DNA of 64,000 nucleotides from Sindora glabra (Eukaryota > Streptophyta > Magnoliopsida > Fabales > Fabaceae): NCBI GenBank assembly GCA_020226215.1, contig CM035233.1, positions 16,697,701-16,761,700 of the forward strand, read 5' to 3'. The stretch's first letter is position 1, and each line of letters starts with the position of its first letter. The position numbers and the translations under genes are program-made. Under the pieces are notes generated by a model. It saw only the letters and a list, made by a program, of their open reading frames with translations, searched no databases and was not told the DNA's origin. Shown here piece after piece: positions 47,670 through 56,650 of the stretch.

Positions 47670-49877
47670 TCACCAATAGTCTCTGCAAGAACAAAAGCCA
47701 TCCTTAAAATGATGAAATCTATTAGCATCCCTTACAATTATCTCCCTTCCTGTGACTTTTGTAATCAATTTCATCGCAGAATGACAATCACCACAAACTC
47801 GTAAGTTTTTCATGACTCTAATTGGTATCCCCTCAGGCACTTTTAGTAGTCCATATGCTACAGCCAATTTTTCACTATGATAACCAAGGCTCTGTATTTT
47901 TTCTTCCTCATCCACGTCATGAAGTGCAAAACTACTGTCAGGACAGTACCCAGCTTCCCTCAACAATTTACTCAATCTCTCCAACATGTTCATGATATTA
48001 GGCTGCTCAGGATGGCCCTTGGCATCTCCCTTAGTGAACATATGTACCATTTTCTCCACTTCAATCCAACTACAACCAGGAGATTTGCCAAATCTATTTC
48101 CTCGTATTTTGTTCCTAAGTACTTCAACATCTGCCCATCTTCCTTGGGAAGCATACATATTTGAGAGCAAGACTAAAGGCCCAGCATTTTTGGGTTCCAG
48201 CTGTGCAAGTTTCTCTGCTGCAACTTCAGCCAAATCCAGCTTCATGTGCGTTCTGCATGCACCTAGCAATGCACCCCAAATAATGGCATCTGGTTCCATT
48301 GGCATTTTTTCTATAAGCTTCATTGCCTCATCTACCTGGCCTACTCTGCCAAGCAAATCAACCATGCAAGCATAGTGCTCTATTCCTGTCTCTACTTGAT
48401 ATTTACATTTCATGGAATCAAAAAGCTCAAGCCCTTGCTTCACCTTTCCACTGTAGCTACAAGCTGAAAGAACCCCAACAAAGGTAACATCATCTGGAAG
48501 AACTTCAGATGAGCACATGTCATGGAAAACATTTAAAGCTTCATCTCCCAAACCATACTGGGCATAACCAGATATCATAGAGTTCCACATTACAACATCC
48601 TTTGAAGCAAATCTGTCAAAAATTTGTTTTGCTTTCACAAGATTGCCGCATTTTAAATACATTGTTAACAGGCCTGAGGCAATATATACATTATGATCAA
48701 AATGGGACCTCACCAGCTGGGCATGGACCTGCCTGCCATAGTCAAGACAGGCTAGGCTGGCACATACAGAAAGAATGCTGATGAATGAAGGGAAATTCAG
48801 CCCAACCCCTTCTCTTTGCATCCTAGTAAAAATATCTAGTGCTTTCAGCTCAAATCCAGTTCGTTCATAAACCTTAATCATTGCATTCCACGTTGCACCA
48901 TCCCTCTCCCTCATTTGCTCAAAAAGCCATCTTGCTTTAGCTAACATCCCATTGTAGCCAAATCCAAGAATCATTTTATTACAAGCCATAGTTGACTTCA
49001 CTGGCATTGCATCAAAAAGCTCTGAGGCCTCTTCAATCCGTCCACATTGTGTGTAACCCATAAGCATTGATGTCCAAGACACTTCATTTTTCTCAGGCAT
49101 TACTTCAAAAAGTTTCCTAGCAATATCAACCTGTTGATTCTGTGCATAACCCGAAATCATTGCTGTCCAGGTAACAGTGTTTCGATGTGGCATCTCATCA
49201 AAGAGCTCCCGGGCCTCAGCTAAGCGGCCTTGCTGACAATATCCTGTAATCATGTTAGTCCTGGCCACAACATCTTTGTTGGGCATCTTGTTGAAAATCC
49301 TACCAGCCTCCTCAACTCGGCCTTCTTGAAGTAAGCCTCCCAATATTACTGTCCACGCCACCACATTCTTTTCTGGCATTTGCCAGAAAAGTGATTCTGC
49401 CTCTTTAATCATACCCTTCTCCGCATAACCTCTAACCATTGCAGTCCAAGAAATAACATTGCGGTCAGGCATCATATCAAAGATTTTCCTTGCCTCTCTA
49501 ATCATTCCATTTTTAGCATAGCCAGAAACCATTCCATTCCATGAAACAGTATTCCTCTGGGGCATTCTATCAAACAGAATGTGGGCTTCACGTGGCTGAT
49601 AATTTTGGAAGTAGGCAGCAATAATGGAATTCCATGAAGAGATGTCTCTTTCAGGCATACAGTCAAATACCCTGCGAGCATCCTCAATCTGACCATCACG
49701 AGCATAGCTTGATATCAAAGAATGAAATGAATTAAGTGCTCTAGTGCAGAATAATTTACAACCATTGATTCTTAATTGCATGGGAGAAGTAATATGAGTA
49801 AATGAACTTGAAGTGGGTATCCCATGGTTCAACTTCTGCATATTGCTTAACATCTCAATAGCTTTTATCAATCTCAT
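47670..49877 (-). CDS. DYW-class pentatricopeptide repeat protein (probable organellar RNA-editing factor)
   Basis: Uninterrupted 735-codon frame, ATG 49877-49875, stop TGA 47672-47670. From the ATG: a basic/hydroxylated leader (1-48), a short PPR unit (49-77), eight exact 31-residue S-type units (78-325), then P, L and S units (326-528), E1/E2 (529-601), and a DYW domain starting at the PG box (PGCSWIEV, 600-607). The domain has the deaminase signature H667-S-E669, C695-x-x-C698-H699, the second-site residues H722/H723, C729 and C731, and ends in DYW. In the family, the PPR tract binds one RNA site and the DYW domain deaminates C to U in mitochondria or chloroplasts. From memory it resembles the Arabidopsis At1g56690/At1g09410 group; not verified. 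An in-frame stop immediately precedes the ATG, and residues 1-30 derive from a neighbouring pseudogene. Met33 (49781-49779) gives 703 residues, near the size I recall for that group, and is the likelier ancestral start. Confidence 0.95.
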   Translation of the reverse strand: MRLIKAIEMLSNMQKLNHGIPTSSSFTHITSPMQLRINGCKLFCTRALNSFHSLISSYARDGQIEDARRVFDCMPERDISSWNSIIAAYFQNYQPREAHILFDRMPQRNTVSWNGMVSGYAKNGMIREARKIFDMMPDRNVISWTAMVRGYAEKGMIKEAESLFWQMPEKNVVAWTVILGGLLQEGRVEEAGRIFNKMPNKDVVARTNMITGYCQQGRLAEARELFDEMPHRNTVTWTAMISGYAQNQQVDIARKLFEVMPEKNEVSWTSMLMGYTQCGRIEEASELFDAMPVKSTMACNKMILGFGYNGMLAKARWLFEQMRERDGATWNAMIKVYERTGFELKALDIFTRMQREGVGLNFPSFISILSVCASLACLDYGRQVHAQLVRSHFDHNVYIASGLLTMYLKCGNLVKAKQIFDRFASKDVVMWNSMISGYAQYGLGDEALNVFHDMCSSEVLPDDVTFVGVLSACSYSGKVKQGLELFDSMKCKYQVETGIEHYACMVDLLGRVGQVDEAMKLIEKMPMEPDAIIWGALLGACRTHMKLDLAEVAAEKLAQLEPKNAGPLVLLSNMYASQGRWADVEVLRNKIRGNRFGKSPGCSWIEVEKMVHMFTKGDAKGHPEQPNIMNMLERLSKLLREAGYCPDSSFALHDVDEEEKIQSLGYHSEKLAVAYGLLKVPEGIPIRVMKNLRVCGDCHSAMKLITKVTGREIIVRDANRFHHFKDGFCSCRDYW
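49779..49781 (-). other. Probable ancestral start codon (Met33) of the DYW gene
   Basis: ATG (CAT on the plus strand). Sequence upstream of it matches the P-class pseudogene; from it onward the frame reads MQLRINGCKLFCTRALNSFH, basic and lacking acidic residues as in organelle-targeting leaders. Starting here gives 703 residues. Confidence 0.6.
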
Positions 49878-50400
49878 TTATTGCACTTCAGTACCTGATT
49901 AAAGAATTGTAAGTAACTCTGTTTGGGAATTCATATCTTCAACAATTGCAGAGCTCTCTCAATGTGATTATTTTTGCAGAAACTGTCAAGGAAAGCATTG
50001 TAAATCACAATATCAGAAACAAAACCCTTGAACAGCATAAGCCAGACCAGATAATTAGCTTCCCACAATCTCCTTGTGGCCTTCCAGCATCCAGTTTGCA
50101 TATTCTATTTGCAATAAGAACTTGTTGAGATAGTGTATGTAAATGTGTCAATGAAGACATCTAAATCCAGGCAATTCCATGTTTTCAAACAAAAGCATCA
50201 CCTTTTTGAAATTCCCAACCCTGCAAAGAGCATATATGATTATGGTTTTATAAGCAACAAGATCTGGTTTATAGCAATATTGCTTCATTTTCAGGACACT
50301 ACTTAGGTGTGATGAGACTAGCATGGAAAATATCACTAAGGCAGCTCCAGAAGCCTTTGCACCCAAACTTAACAAATCTATGTCATAGTAATTCCCACAT
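49785..50400 (-). pseudogene. P-class PPR gene remnant directly upstream of, and running into, the DYW gene
   Basis: Following the minus strand across frames gives an ordered P-class PPR protein: MKQYCYKPDLVAYKTIIIYA, CRVGNFKKVMLLFENMELPGF, then DTFTYTISTSSYCK, MQTGCWKATRRLWEAN, MLFKGFVSDIVIYNAFLD, FCKNNHIERALQLL, PNRVTYNSLIRY, SAINEIDK and AIEMLSNMQKLNHGIP. Order and spacing fit a P-class family that I recall as including Arabidopsis At1g77405; not verified. Lesions: a 1-base insertion near 50150 (stop TGA 50150-50148), TAG 50107-50105, a frameshift with TGA 49933-49931 plus a small deletion, TGA 49890-49888, and a 1-base gain in the T run at 49863-49866. The last one puts the remnant into the DYW reading frame. 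The N-terminal part beyond about 50400 and the C-terminal part are not recognisable. Confidence 0.85.
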
Positions 50401-51082
50401 ACAACATTAAAAATATAAGAAGCATAAGAGCTCAAACTATCACCAAAATAATCCTGGCATTTTATATTGACATATATCCTTCATAAACAAAAACTGTTTA
50501 TCAGTGTTTGTCAATGATGGATGGTGAAAAGGCAAAAATCCACCATGAATCCATGGCAGATAATGTGGTGGGTGCCATATGGTAAACTAAACAAAATTTA
50601 ATAACTATACAAGCGTGAGCAAAAAGGTTTTCAAGCATAATAAAGTTATAACAATTATAAATCTCCCAAAGATATGCAGTATTTAAATTAAGAAGTAATA
50701 ACACAATAAAATCAGTTCAAGAAATACTCCACAAAACAAGACACAACTCTCAGTGAAGTAACAAAAAAACCTTAAATCATCATATGAGTTCTCACTTCAT
50801 CCTCCTCATTCTCATAACTTAAACCATTCCCTTCATTCCTTCTTCTTGATAATTGTCGGCCTCTTCCTCCCCTAGGTTTTCTGACCATTCCTCCTCTGAT
50901 TCTTTATGTGCACCACTCCCAGATATTATCAATTATATTTAAAAACTGATCCTTGAACAAAATTAAAAAAATACACAGCATAATAGTAATAACAACAACA
51001 ACTAGCAAGAATAGTATGAAATATAATTTTTTATAGGAAAGGAAACTTTTAGAAGTATGGAAAAGAAAACAAGAGAAGAGAA
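50401..51082. other. Intergenic DNA upstream of the PPR locus
   Basis: No gene recognised. The minus-strand frame 50704-50501 has no known similarity. It may contain the promoter of the PPR locus, but no element could be fixed by eye. Confidence 0.4.
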
Positions 51083-51085
51083 TAA

Positions 51086-51452
51086 GGGTCTATTTGTTTA
51101 CTGTTTTTAAAATTAATTTTTTTTTTAAGTTCTTGTTTGAAAAACTGTTTTTAAAATTTATTTTTCAAAATTGTAACTCCAATTGTGAAAGTTAAAAAAT
51201 AGAAAAATAGAAACAAGTTTTCGATGTTTTCTTAACTTTTTTTTTTTTTTGGATCCAAATATTAGTTTTATAATTAAATAAAATATTTTCTTATTTACTT
51301 ATCTAAAAACCCTTTATTTTTTGTTTTCTTTAAATTTGAAAATAGTTTTTGAATACAAAAATGGAGTTTTTAAAAAGAATTTTTGAAAAAAGTTTCTAAA
51401 AACCCAAAAAAAAAAAAAAACAAAAAGAAAGAAAATATATCCAAATAGACCC
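51086..51452. mobile_element. Harbinger/Tourist-type MITE
   Basis: Terminal inverted repeats GGGTCTATTTG at the left and CAAATAGACCC at the right enclose 367 bases of A/T-rich sequence, with the 3-bp duplication TAA on both sides (51083-51085, 51453-51455). GGGYCTRTTTGG-type ends with TAA/TTA targets are characteristic of PIF/Harbinger MITEs. No coding sequence. Confidence 0.88.
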
Positions 51453-51455
51453 TAA

Positions 51456-51762
51456 GTAATCCTTAAAAAATAATACAAAATTGCTACCTAATTTCTATGA
51501 AAATTAGACAAACTCAACCCTTTAAAAAAACAGATAAACAAAATTCTGTTGCATAGAAGAATACTTAACTAAGTTTAATGTCTAAAAATTCTAACACTTC
51601 CTTCTGATTAAACACAGCAAACAACTACAAAATGAGCACAATCCCAAAGAGTCTTCTTACCCTTATTACCCCCAAATTTTTTGAAATCAAGGTGGGGTTT
51701 AGTTGGAATATTTTAAAAGGTTGGTAACCAAATAAAAAAACTAATTCCCTTATTTAGTGTTT
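51456..51762. other. Intergenic DNA between two MITE-like elements
   Basis: No recognisable feature. Confidence 0.45.
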
Positions 51763-52288
51763 GTTTCACATGTAGTGGAATCTATTTCTATTATTTTCCT
51801 TCAACTAACTCCCTTAGCTTGAAACCTTTCCCCTCCCTAAGATTTTAGATTAGGATACCCACTAGAATTAAAATAAATAAATAAATAAATACTCTTCTTA
51901 CTCCTACAACACACCACTCACCATGACCTTTACCTCCATCACTCACCACAACCACCACCATCATTGCTACCACTAACACCATTACCACAACCACCATGCC
52001 TCCACTATCATTGCTATTGTTGCCACCATTGCCAACATCACCATTGCCACCCACCCGTTACTTCTGTTATTATTACCATTACCATTACCACTACCATTAC
52101 TACTATAACCAACAGAATAAAAAAAATTATTACAATTTTTAAAATTTTATTAGGATTTCATTCCCTAACTAATGAACCAAATAGCAAGAAAGAGAATCAA
52201 ATAGTAAAAAAAAAAAAATAATAACAGCTTTCTTTCCCTTAATCCTCTTATTTGATTCCATTCCCACATGTTGAACCAAAGGTCCCCG
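51763..52288. mobile_element. Possible decayed MITE around a trinucleotide-rich core
   Basis: TTTGTTTCACATGTAGTGGAA (about 51767) is an imperfect inverted match of TTCCCACATGTTGAACCAAA (about 52261-52280), suggesting remnant terminal repeats about 520 bases apart. The interior holds an AAAT run (51873-51891) and an ACC/CAT trinucleotide-rich stretch. No secure target duplication. Confidence 0.35.
51905..52105. repeat. Degenerate ACC/CAT/ATT trinucleotide repeat
   Basis: Long run of CAC, CAT, ACC and ATT triplets (for example ACCACCACCATCATTGCTACC-type sequence). It produces His/Pro/Thr/Ile-rich or Gly/Val-rich open frames on the two strands that are not genes. Confidence 0.75.
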
Positions 52289-53957
52289 AATAAGATAAAT
52301 AAAAACCAAATTTAATGAGCAAACCCAATAATGAAAATATGAATATGTGTCTGATATGTTCTTTTTAAAATAAATAAATAAATAAAAGCAGTTAAAAAAC
52401 AATGAAACTATCATAGTAATGAAAATAATCCAATCTCTTATTTTCTAAAAAGTTGAAACTTAAAAATCATGATATTGGAAAACCAAAAATAAAATAGATA
52501 AATATGTGAATGTAAGTCCTTATTCATTTATCAAAGATTCAAAATAAAACTAGAAAATGTCCAACCGTAGCTCAAACTCAAAAGTCTCAATCTGATATTC
52601 TGACAATGGAAAAGCATTCATCAGAGAAGGGGGCACCAAAAAAAAAAAAAAAAAAAAAAGGGAAGAAGCAAAGACATTCAAACCAGCAGTAGAGAAGAAA
52701 AGGGGTAGAAAAAAGAAACACTAACATTAGATGTCGGGGAAGGAGTAGAAAACAAATCAGCTAGCACTAGAAACCCAAAGGAAGAGCAAAAGGATGAGGA
52801 AGAAAAGTGCATAATGAAGTCAGATGAGCTTTAGGTGAGACCAATGATAGACCACTCTACAGAAGGCACTTTCCCTAAAGCATTGATGAATTTCTGCAAG
52901 CTTAGCTTGACTATTAGGAGTGATGCCAAAGAAATCAGAGGAACTCATAATCCATTAAGTATAATAATACCTTAAAGAGCCCGTCACTCTTGCTCGTCTA
53001 GGACATAAGGAAGCTAATGCTATATAGTCTACATCATAGTTACCAAAAATGTGGTATGCATAAACTCTTAGTATGTGTACAGAAATAGGGTATGCTATCC
53101 TCCCCCCCCCCCTCTTTTAAACACGATTTCCTAAGAAATTAACATTTTTTATGGCCGTATGGTTACAAAATCTAGTTTCCGGTACACAGTATGCTAGTCA
53201 AATCATAGTTTCTAGTACCTTTAGTCCCCATGAGTACATAGTTACTCATTTGCCACTATTTGATCGCCAAATAAATTTTAAAAGTTGTTTGAGAGAATTT
53301 TTTTTGAATTGTTTAGTCTTATATTAACAATTGAAAATTTTTGATTCCTTCAACTTGAGAATCATAATTTTAGTCATTGTAAAAATTTAACTAAAACAGT
53401 TTTAATCCAACTGTATATATTCTATCAGGATGCAGATCTTCTCAAAGCTGTAATTAGAAGTCCCATCCACCATTCATTTAATTTGTAAAGATAACTACCA
53501 TTTAAGGTGAAACTTACCATTTCACTTAAGTGGCATCATTTTTTTTTTTTGGTTTTCTTCCTATAAAACCCACACCTTACTTTCCTCTCATGTCTCTAAG
53601 TCAGCAACTCCACTCACTGCAACAAATCAGCAGATTAGATGCTAATAATTTTGGAAGAGGGCAGTAAAACATGAAGCCAACCCTTTTGATCCCCTCCCTT
53701 TCCCAAATCCTCATAGTTTTCAGTAAGCTAACTTTTTCTATTTGATTGTCACAAAGACTCAATTGAAAAGCTTCTTTCGCTCCCAAATTTAATAACTTCT
53801 GAAATTTATGGCTGAATCTATGCATTAACCAAGGCTGACCACACATCCAAGTCGGTCTAGGTAAATTTTTAACTTTTTAATCTTCAAAAATTATGAAATA
53901 TATTAGTGCTTAAGTCTCACAAATTTATAAATATTACTTTTTACTTTGTTAACTTAG
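52289..53957. other. Intergenic DNA with homopolymer tracts
   Basis: No gene recognised. It contains poly(A) near 52638-52659 and poly(C) at about 53102-53112. The minus-strand frame 53846-53601 (81 codons) has no similarity I can name. Confidence 0.5.
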
Positions 53958-54200
53958 AAAGACTGAGGACACTGCTCCTGCCTTAGATGAAGATATGAAT
54001 TTAACTAATTAAAAGCCTCAGTATGGAATTTAATAGCATGGACAAAGTTTGGAGATTTTGGAGTAACTATGATGCAAAAATTGGCTTTGGTGTTAGAAAA
54101 CAAGGGATCAACAAGAATGAAAAATTTGGAAAGGTCACTTTGTTTAGATTATATATTTTAAGGAACTAGGAAGGTTTACCTAAAATTGCCAAAAGGGATT
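53958..54200 (+). pseudogene. FAR1/FHY3-type DNA-binding domain relic
   Basis: From 54023 a frame reads MEFNSMDKVWRFWSNYDAKI, then GFGVRKQGINKNEKFGKVT, until TAG at 54167-54169, followed by EGLPKIAKRDYL. This matches the start of the FAR1 DNA-binding domain (FAR1-related sequence or MULE-derived proteins: G-M-x-F-x-S...A..F...YA...GF.VRK). An upstream piece (RKTEDTAPALDEDMNLTN, then stop TAA at 54010-54012, then KPQYG) joins through a frameshift at about 54023. Only this domain start is present, so it is a fragment or processed remnant. Intact proteins are transcription factors acting in light signalling, or transposases. Confidence 0.7.
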
Positions 54201-54899
54201 ATTTATTTACCAACTCAAACTACATTTCCCATACATGACATCCCAAGTCCACAAGAGCATTCTCATTCATCTACTAAGTGGCTGAATGAAATTTCAAATG
54301 ATATTCCATCCGATCAACCATCAACTCCTCATGTTGATATATCTCATTTTAGTGACCACCACACAGGAATTTAGATAATCTATTATCTGTCACCTTAATT
54401 TTTTTACCTTATAAATTCTATCACTACTTTGCAACAAACTAGATTTTTCTTCATAAAAGTTTACAGGCTCCATTCTCTACTCTGTCAATGCTTCAACTGG
54501 CCTTTTTTCCTTTTATCTTATTGGATAAAGGTGGTACAAATGATGTTTCTTTGATTTTCTTTTTCTGCTAATGAGAAATGTCTCATGTAAAGGTGGTGTT
54601 GTTTTGAATGTAAAACAGGTGAGAATAAATTGCTCATCACAGATTTGATATGTTTGACAGTAATAACCCTTTCCAAGACAATGAAAAATTGAATTCATTT
54701 CTTACTGCAGCTATTAATGGAAGAGTGATCCTACTTTTATAGAAACAATTCATTAAACATCTAACATGCAGTGTTAATTGTCTTGTTCAAGTCACTCAAA
54801 CTATATCTATTGGACTAATGATTCAGCTTGAGAAAGAACAAAAATATATAATTAAAAATATATAATATAGGTCATCCACCAGCAAAATCGATAGTGAAT
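54201..54899. other. Intergenic DNA
   Basis: The plus frame continuing to 54374 (62 codons from 54186) is rich in Pro, Ser and His and does not match the FAR1 family; I cannot assign it. Nothing else recognised. Confidence 0.4.
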
Positions 54900-55155
54900 T
54901 TTGATTCTGAGCGTTCAAACCTGAGAGTGCGACAGCGAAAAGTGAGCTGGTGTTCGCGTTACTGGGTCTGAGAATTCCGTCAACAAACTCACATTTTGGG
55001 CCAATTATTCTGGTCGAGTTGCGCTTGGCCGGTCTGTATTGACGTTGTTAGATGAAGTGGCGTTGGAGAGAAATCTCATGTTACCAAAATTTTGTGCTCT
55101 GGTTGCTCCTGAGGGAGGAGAGGAGCTCTCCGCAAGAAACGCTGCGTATTAACGA
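54900..55155. other. GC-richer patch, possible exon or untranslated region of unknown gene
   Basis: About 250 bases of clearly higher GC than the surroundings. The plus frame from about 54959 is open to TAA at about 55150 and reads NSVNKLTFWANYSGRVALGR, then VLTLLDEVALERNLMLPKF. A minus-strand frame also starts MRFLSNATSSNNVNT but stops after 18 codons. Neither is recognised. It could be a gene fragment carried by a transposon, an old first exon or a promoter region. Confidence 0.35.
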
Positions 55156-55715
55156 AGGTGAGAAGGAAATAAGGGGAAAAAAAATTGAAAATTGATAATG
55201 ATTTATCATTTTCTTATTAACGACATTTATGGTTAAAGTTAATTTTCACTGTGAGTTGACAAGACACAAAAATTGATCAAATATGTTTAATTTTTTTAAA
55301 AATTTATATCATTTGGAGGTTAAATGTTTGATCTAAAATAACATATGAACAAAGGATGTCATGAAAGGATATATGAAACAATTCCGTATAAAATTTAGTG
55401 CCACATTCATATTTGGCCCACACTCATTTTGATTAAAATTTTATGAAAATTAAAGTTTACCTTTTTAAATTTGAAGGATAATAAAAAAATTAATTAATTA
55501 ATTAAAAAATTAAACCAAGAATGGTAGAAGAATGTACGAAGAGAATCAAAATAACATAAAAGGAATTTCTGTCATTCCCTGACATGCAAATTTTTTAATT
55601 TTTTATTATTATCAATTTATATAAAGCTGCAAACACCATAAAACAATTTTAATTATGTTTTTGTCATGATTTTTATAGGAAGGAAATTCATAATAAAAAT
55701 TACCACTAATTACTC
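55156..55715. other. AT-rich intergenic DNA
   Basis: No gene or element recognised before the LINE fragment. Confidence 0.45.
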
Positions 55716-56186
55716 AAAATTAGAAATTGAGTTAAAATCAATTAGAATCACTTACTATATCTAAAGATAAATAATTTCTTTAATAGACAAGGAAAAAAAA
55801 ATAAAGGAAAAACTTGCTAAACTACATAGCCACCATCCTAGGGAAAAAATTGCCTTACATATCACCCATGAAAATTAGAAATTGAGTTAAAATCAATTAG
55901 AATCACTTACTATATCTAAAGATAAATCATTTCTTTAATAGACGAGGGGAAAAAAAAAACAAAGAAAAAACTTGCTAAACTACATAGCCATCATCCTAGG
56001 GAAAAAATTGCCTTACATATCACCCATGAAAATTAGAAATTGAGTTAAAATCAATTAGAATCACTTACTATATCTAAAGATAAATCATTTCTTTAATAGA
56101 CGAGGGGAAAAAAAAAACAAAGAAAAAACTTGCTAAACTACATAGCCATCATCCTAGGGAAAAAATTGCCTTACATATCACCCATG
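55716..56186. repeat. Three direct tandem copies of a ~157-bp LINE 3' segment
   Basis: Copies start at 55716, 55871 and 56029 with AAAATTAGAAATTGAG and end with TATCACCCATGAA. Lengths are 155, 158 and 158. Copies 2 and 3 are almost identical; copy 1 differs at several positions (for example AATAATTTC for AATCATTTC, GACAAGG for GACGAGG). The rightmost copy joins the LINE RNase H region. Confidence 0.92.
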
Positions 56187-56199
56187 AAACTTTGAACAT

Positions 56200-56650
56200 A
56201 GCAACTTGGTAAAGAGTCATACACTTGATACCATTCATAAGGAGATCGAGCTTCGTGGGCTAAATAAGCTAAACAATCAACTATTTGATTAGTTTCTCTA
56301 AAGTAATATTAAATCTTCATTCTACAATCATAGCTCATGAACGCACAAATAGACTTTACTAGAACTCAATAGGGATGGCAATTTGGACATCCATTCTTTA
56401 TTAGTCCAATAGCCACAATAAAATTCAATTCAAACACCACCTTTTGCTAACCATTCTGCTTAGCTTGCTTCATACTTCAAGGAAGACTCCAAATCTTAGC
56501 CATTAGAATTGAAGCATACCCTATAAACTTATTGATTCTAATTATTTAGGTTCTTGATGCATCCTTGAACACAACCCCACAACCAACAATATTAAAGCTT
56601 TTTATCAAGCCATCTAAGTTACACTTGATCCAATCAAACCAAGGATACTC
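56200..56650 (-). pseudogene. LINE RNase H-like domain remnant (second LINE)
   Basis: Reads WIKCNLDGLIKSFN, then GCGVVFKDASRT, then VVFELNFIVAIGLIKNGCP and YYFRETNQIVDCLAYLA with scattered stops. The order matches the plant RNase H fold (N.DG...., G.G....., E.D...A..LI, RE.N..AD.LA). The first aspartate is kept; the central acidic ELD is ELN here. Confidence 0.7.

Noticed and set aside
47877..48375. Two overlapping plus-strand open frames (95 and 129 codons)
   Set aside because: They lie wholly inside the PPR coding sequence on the opposite strand and read as its antisense; no independent similarity.
49502..49705. 67-codon minus-strand open frame
   Set aside because: Shifted-frame shadow of the PPR repeats.
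51845..52221. Gly/Val-rich minus and His/Pro/Thr-rich plus open frames
   Set aside because: Translation of a degenerate trinucleotide repeat in both directions.
53601..53846. 81-codon minus-strand open frame
   Set aside because: No similarity I can name; length alone is not evidence in this A/T-rich window.
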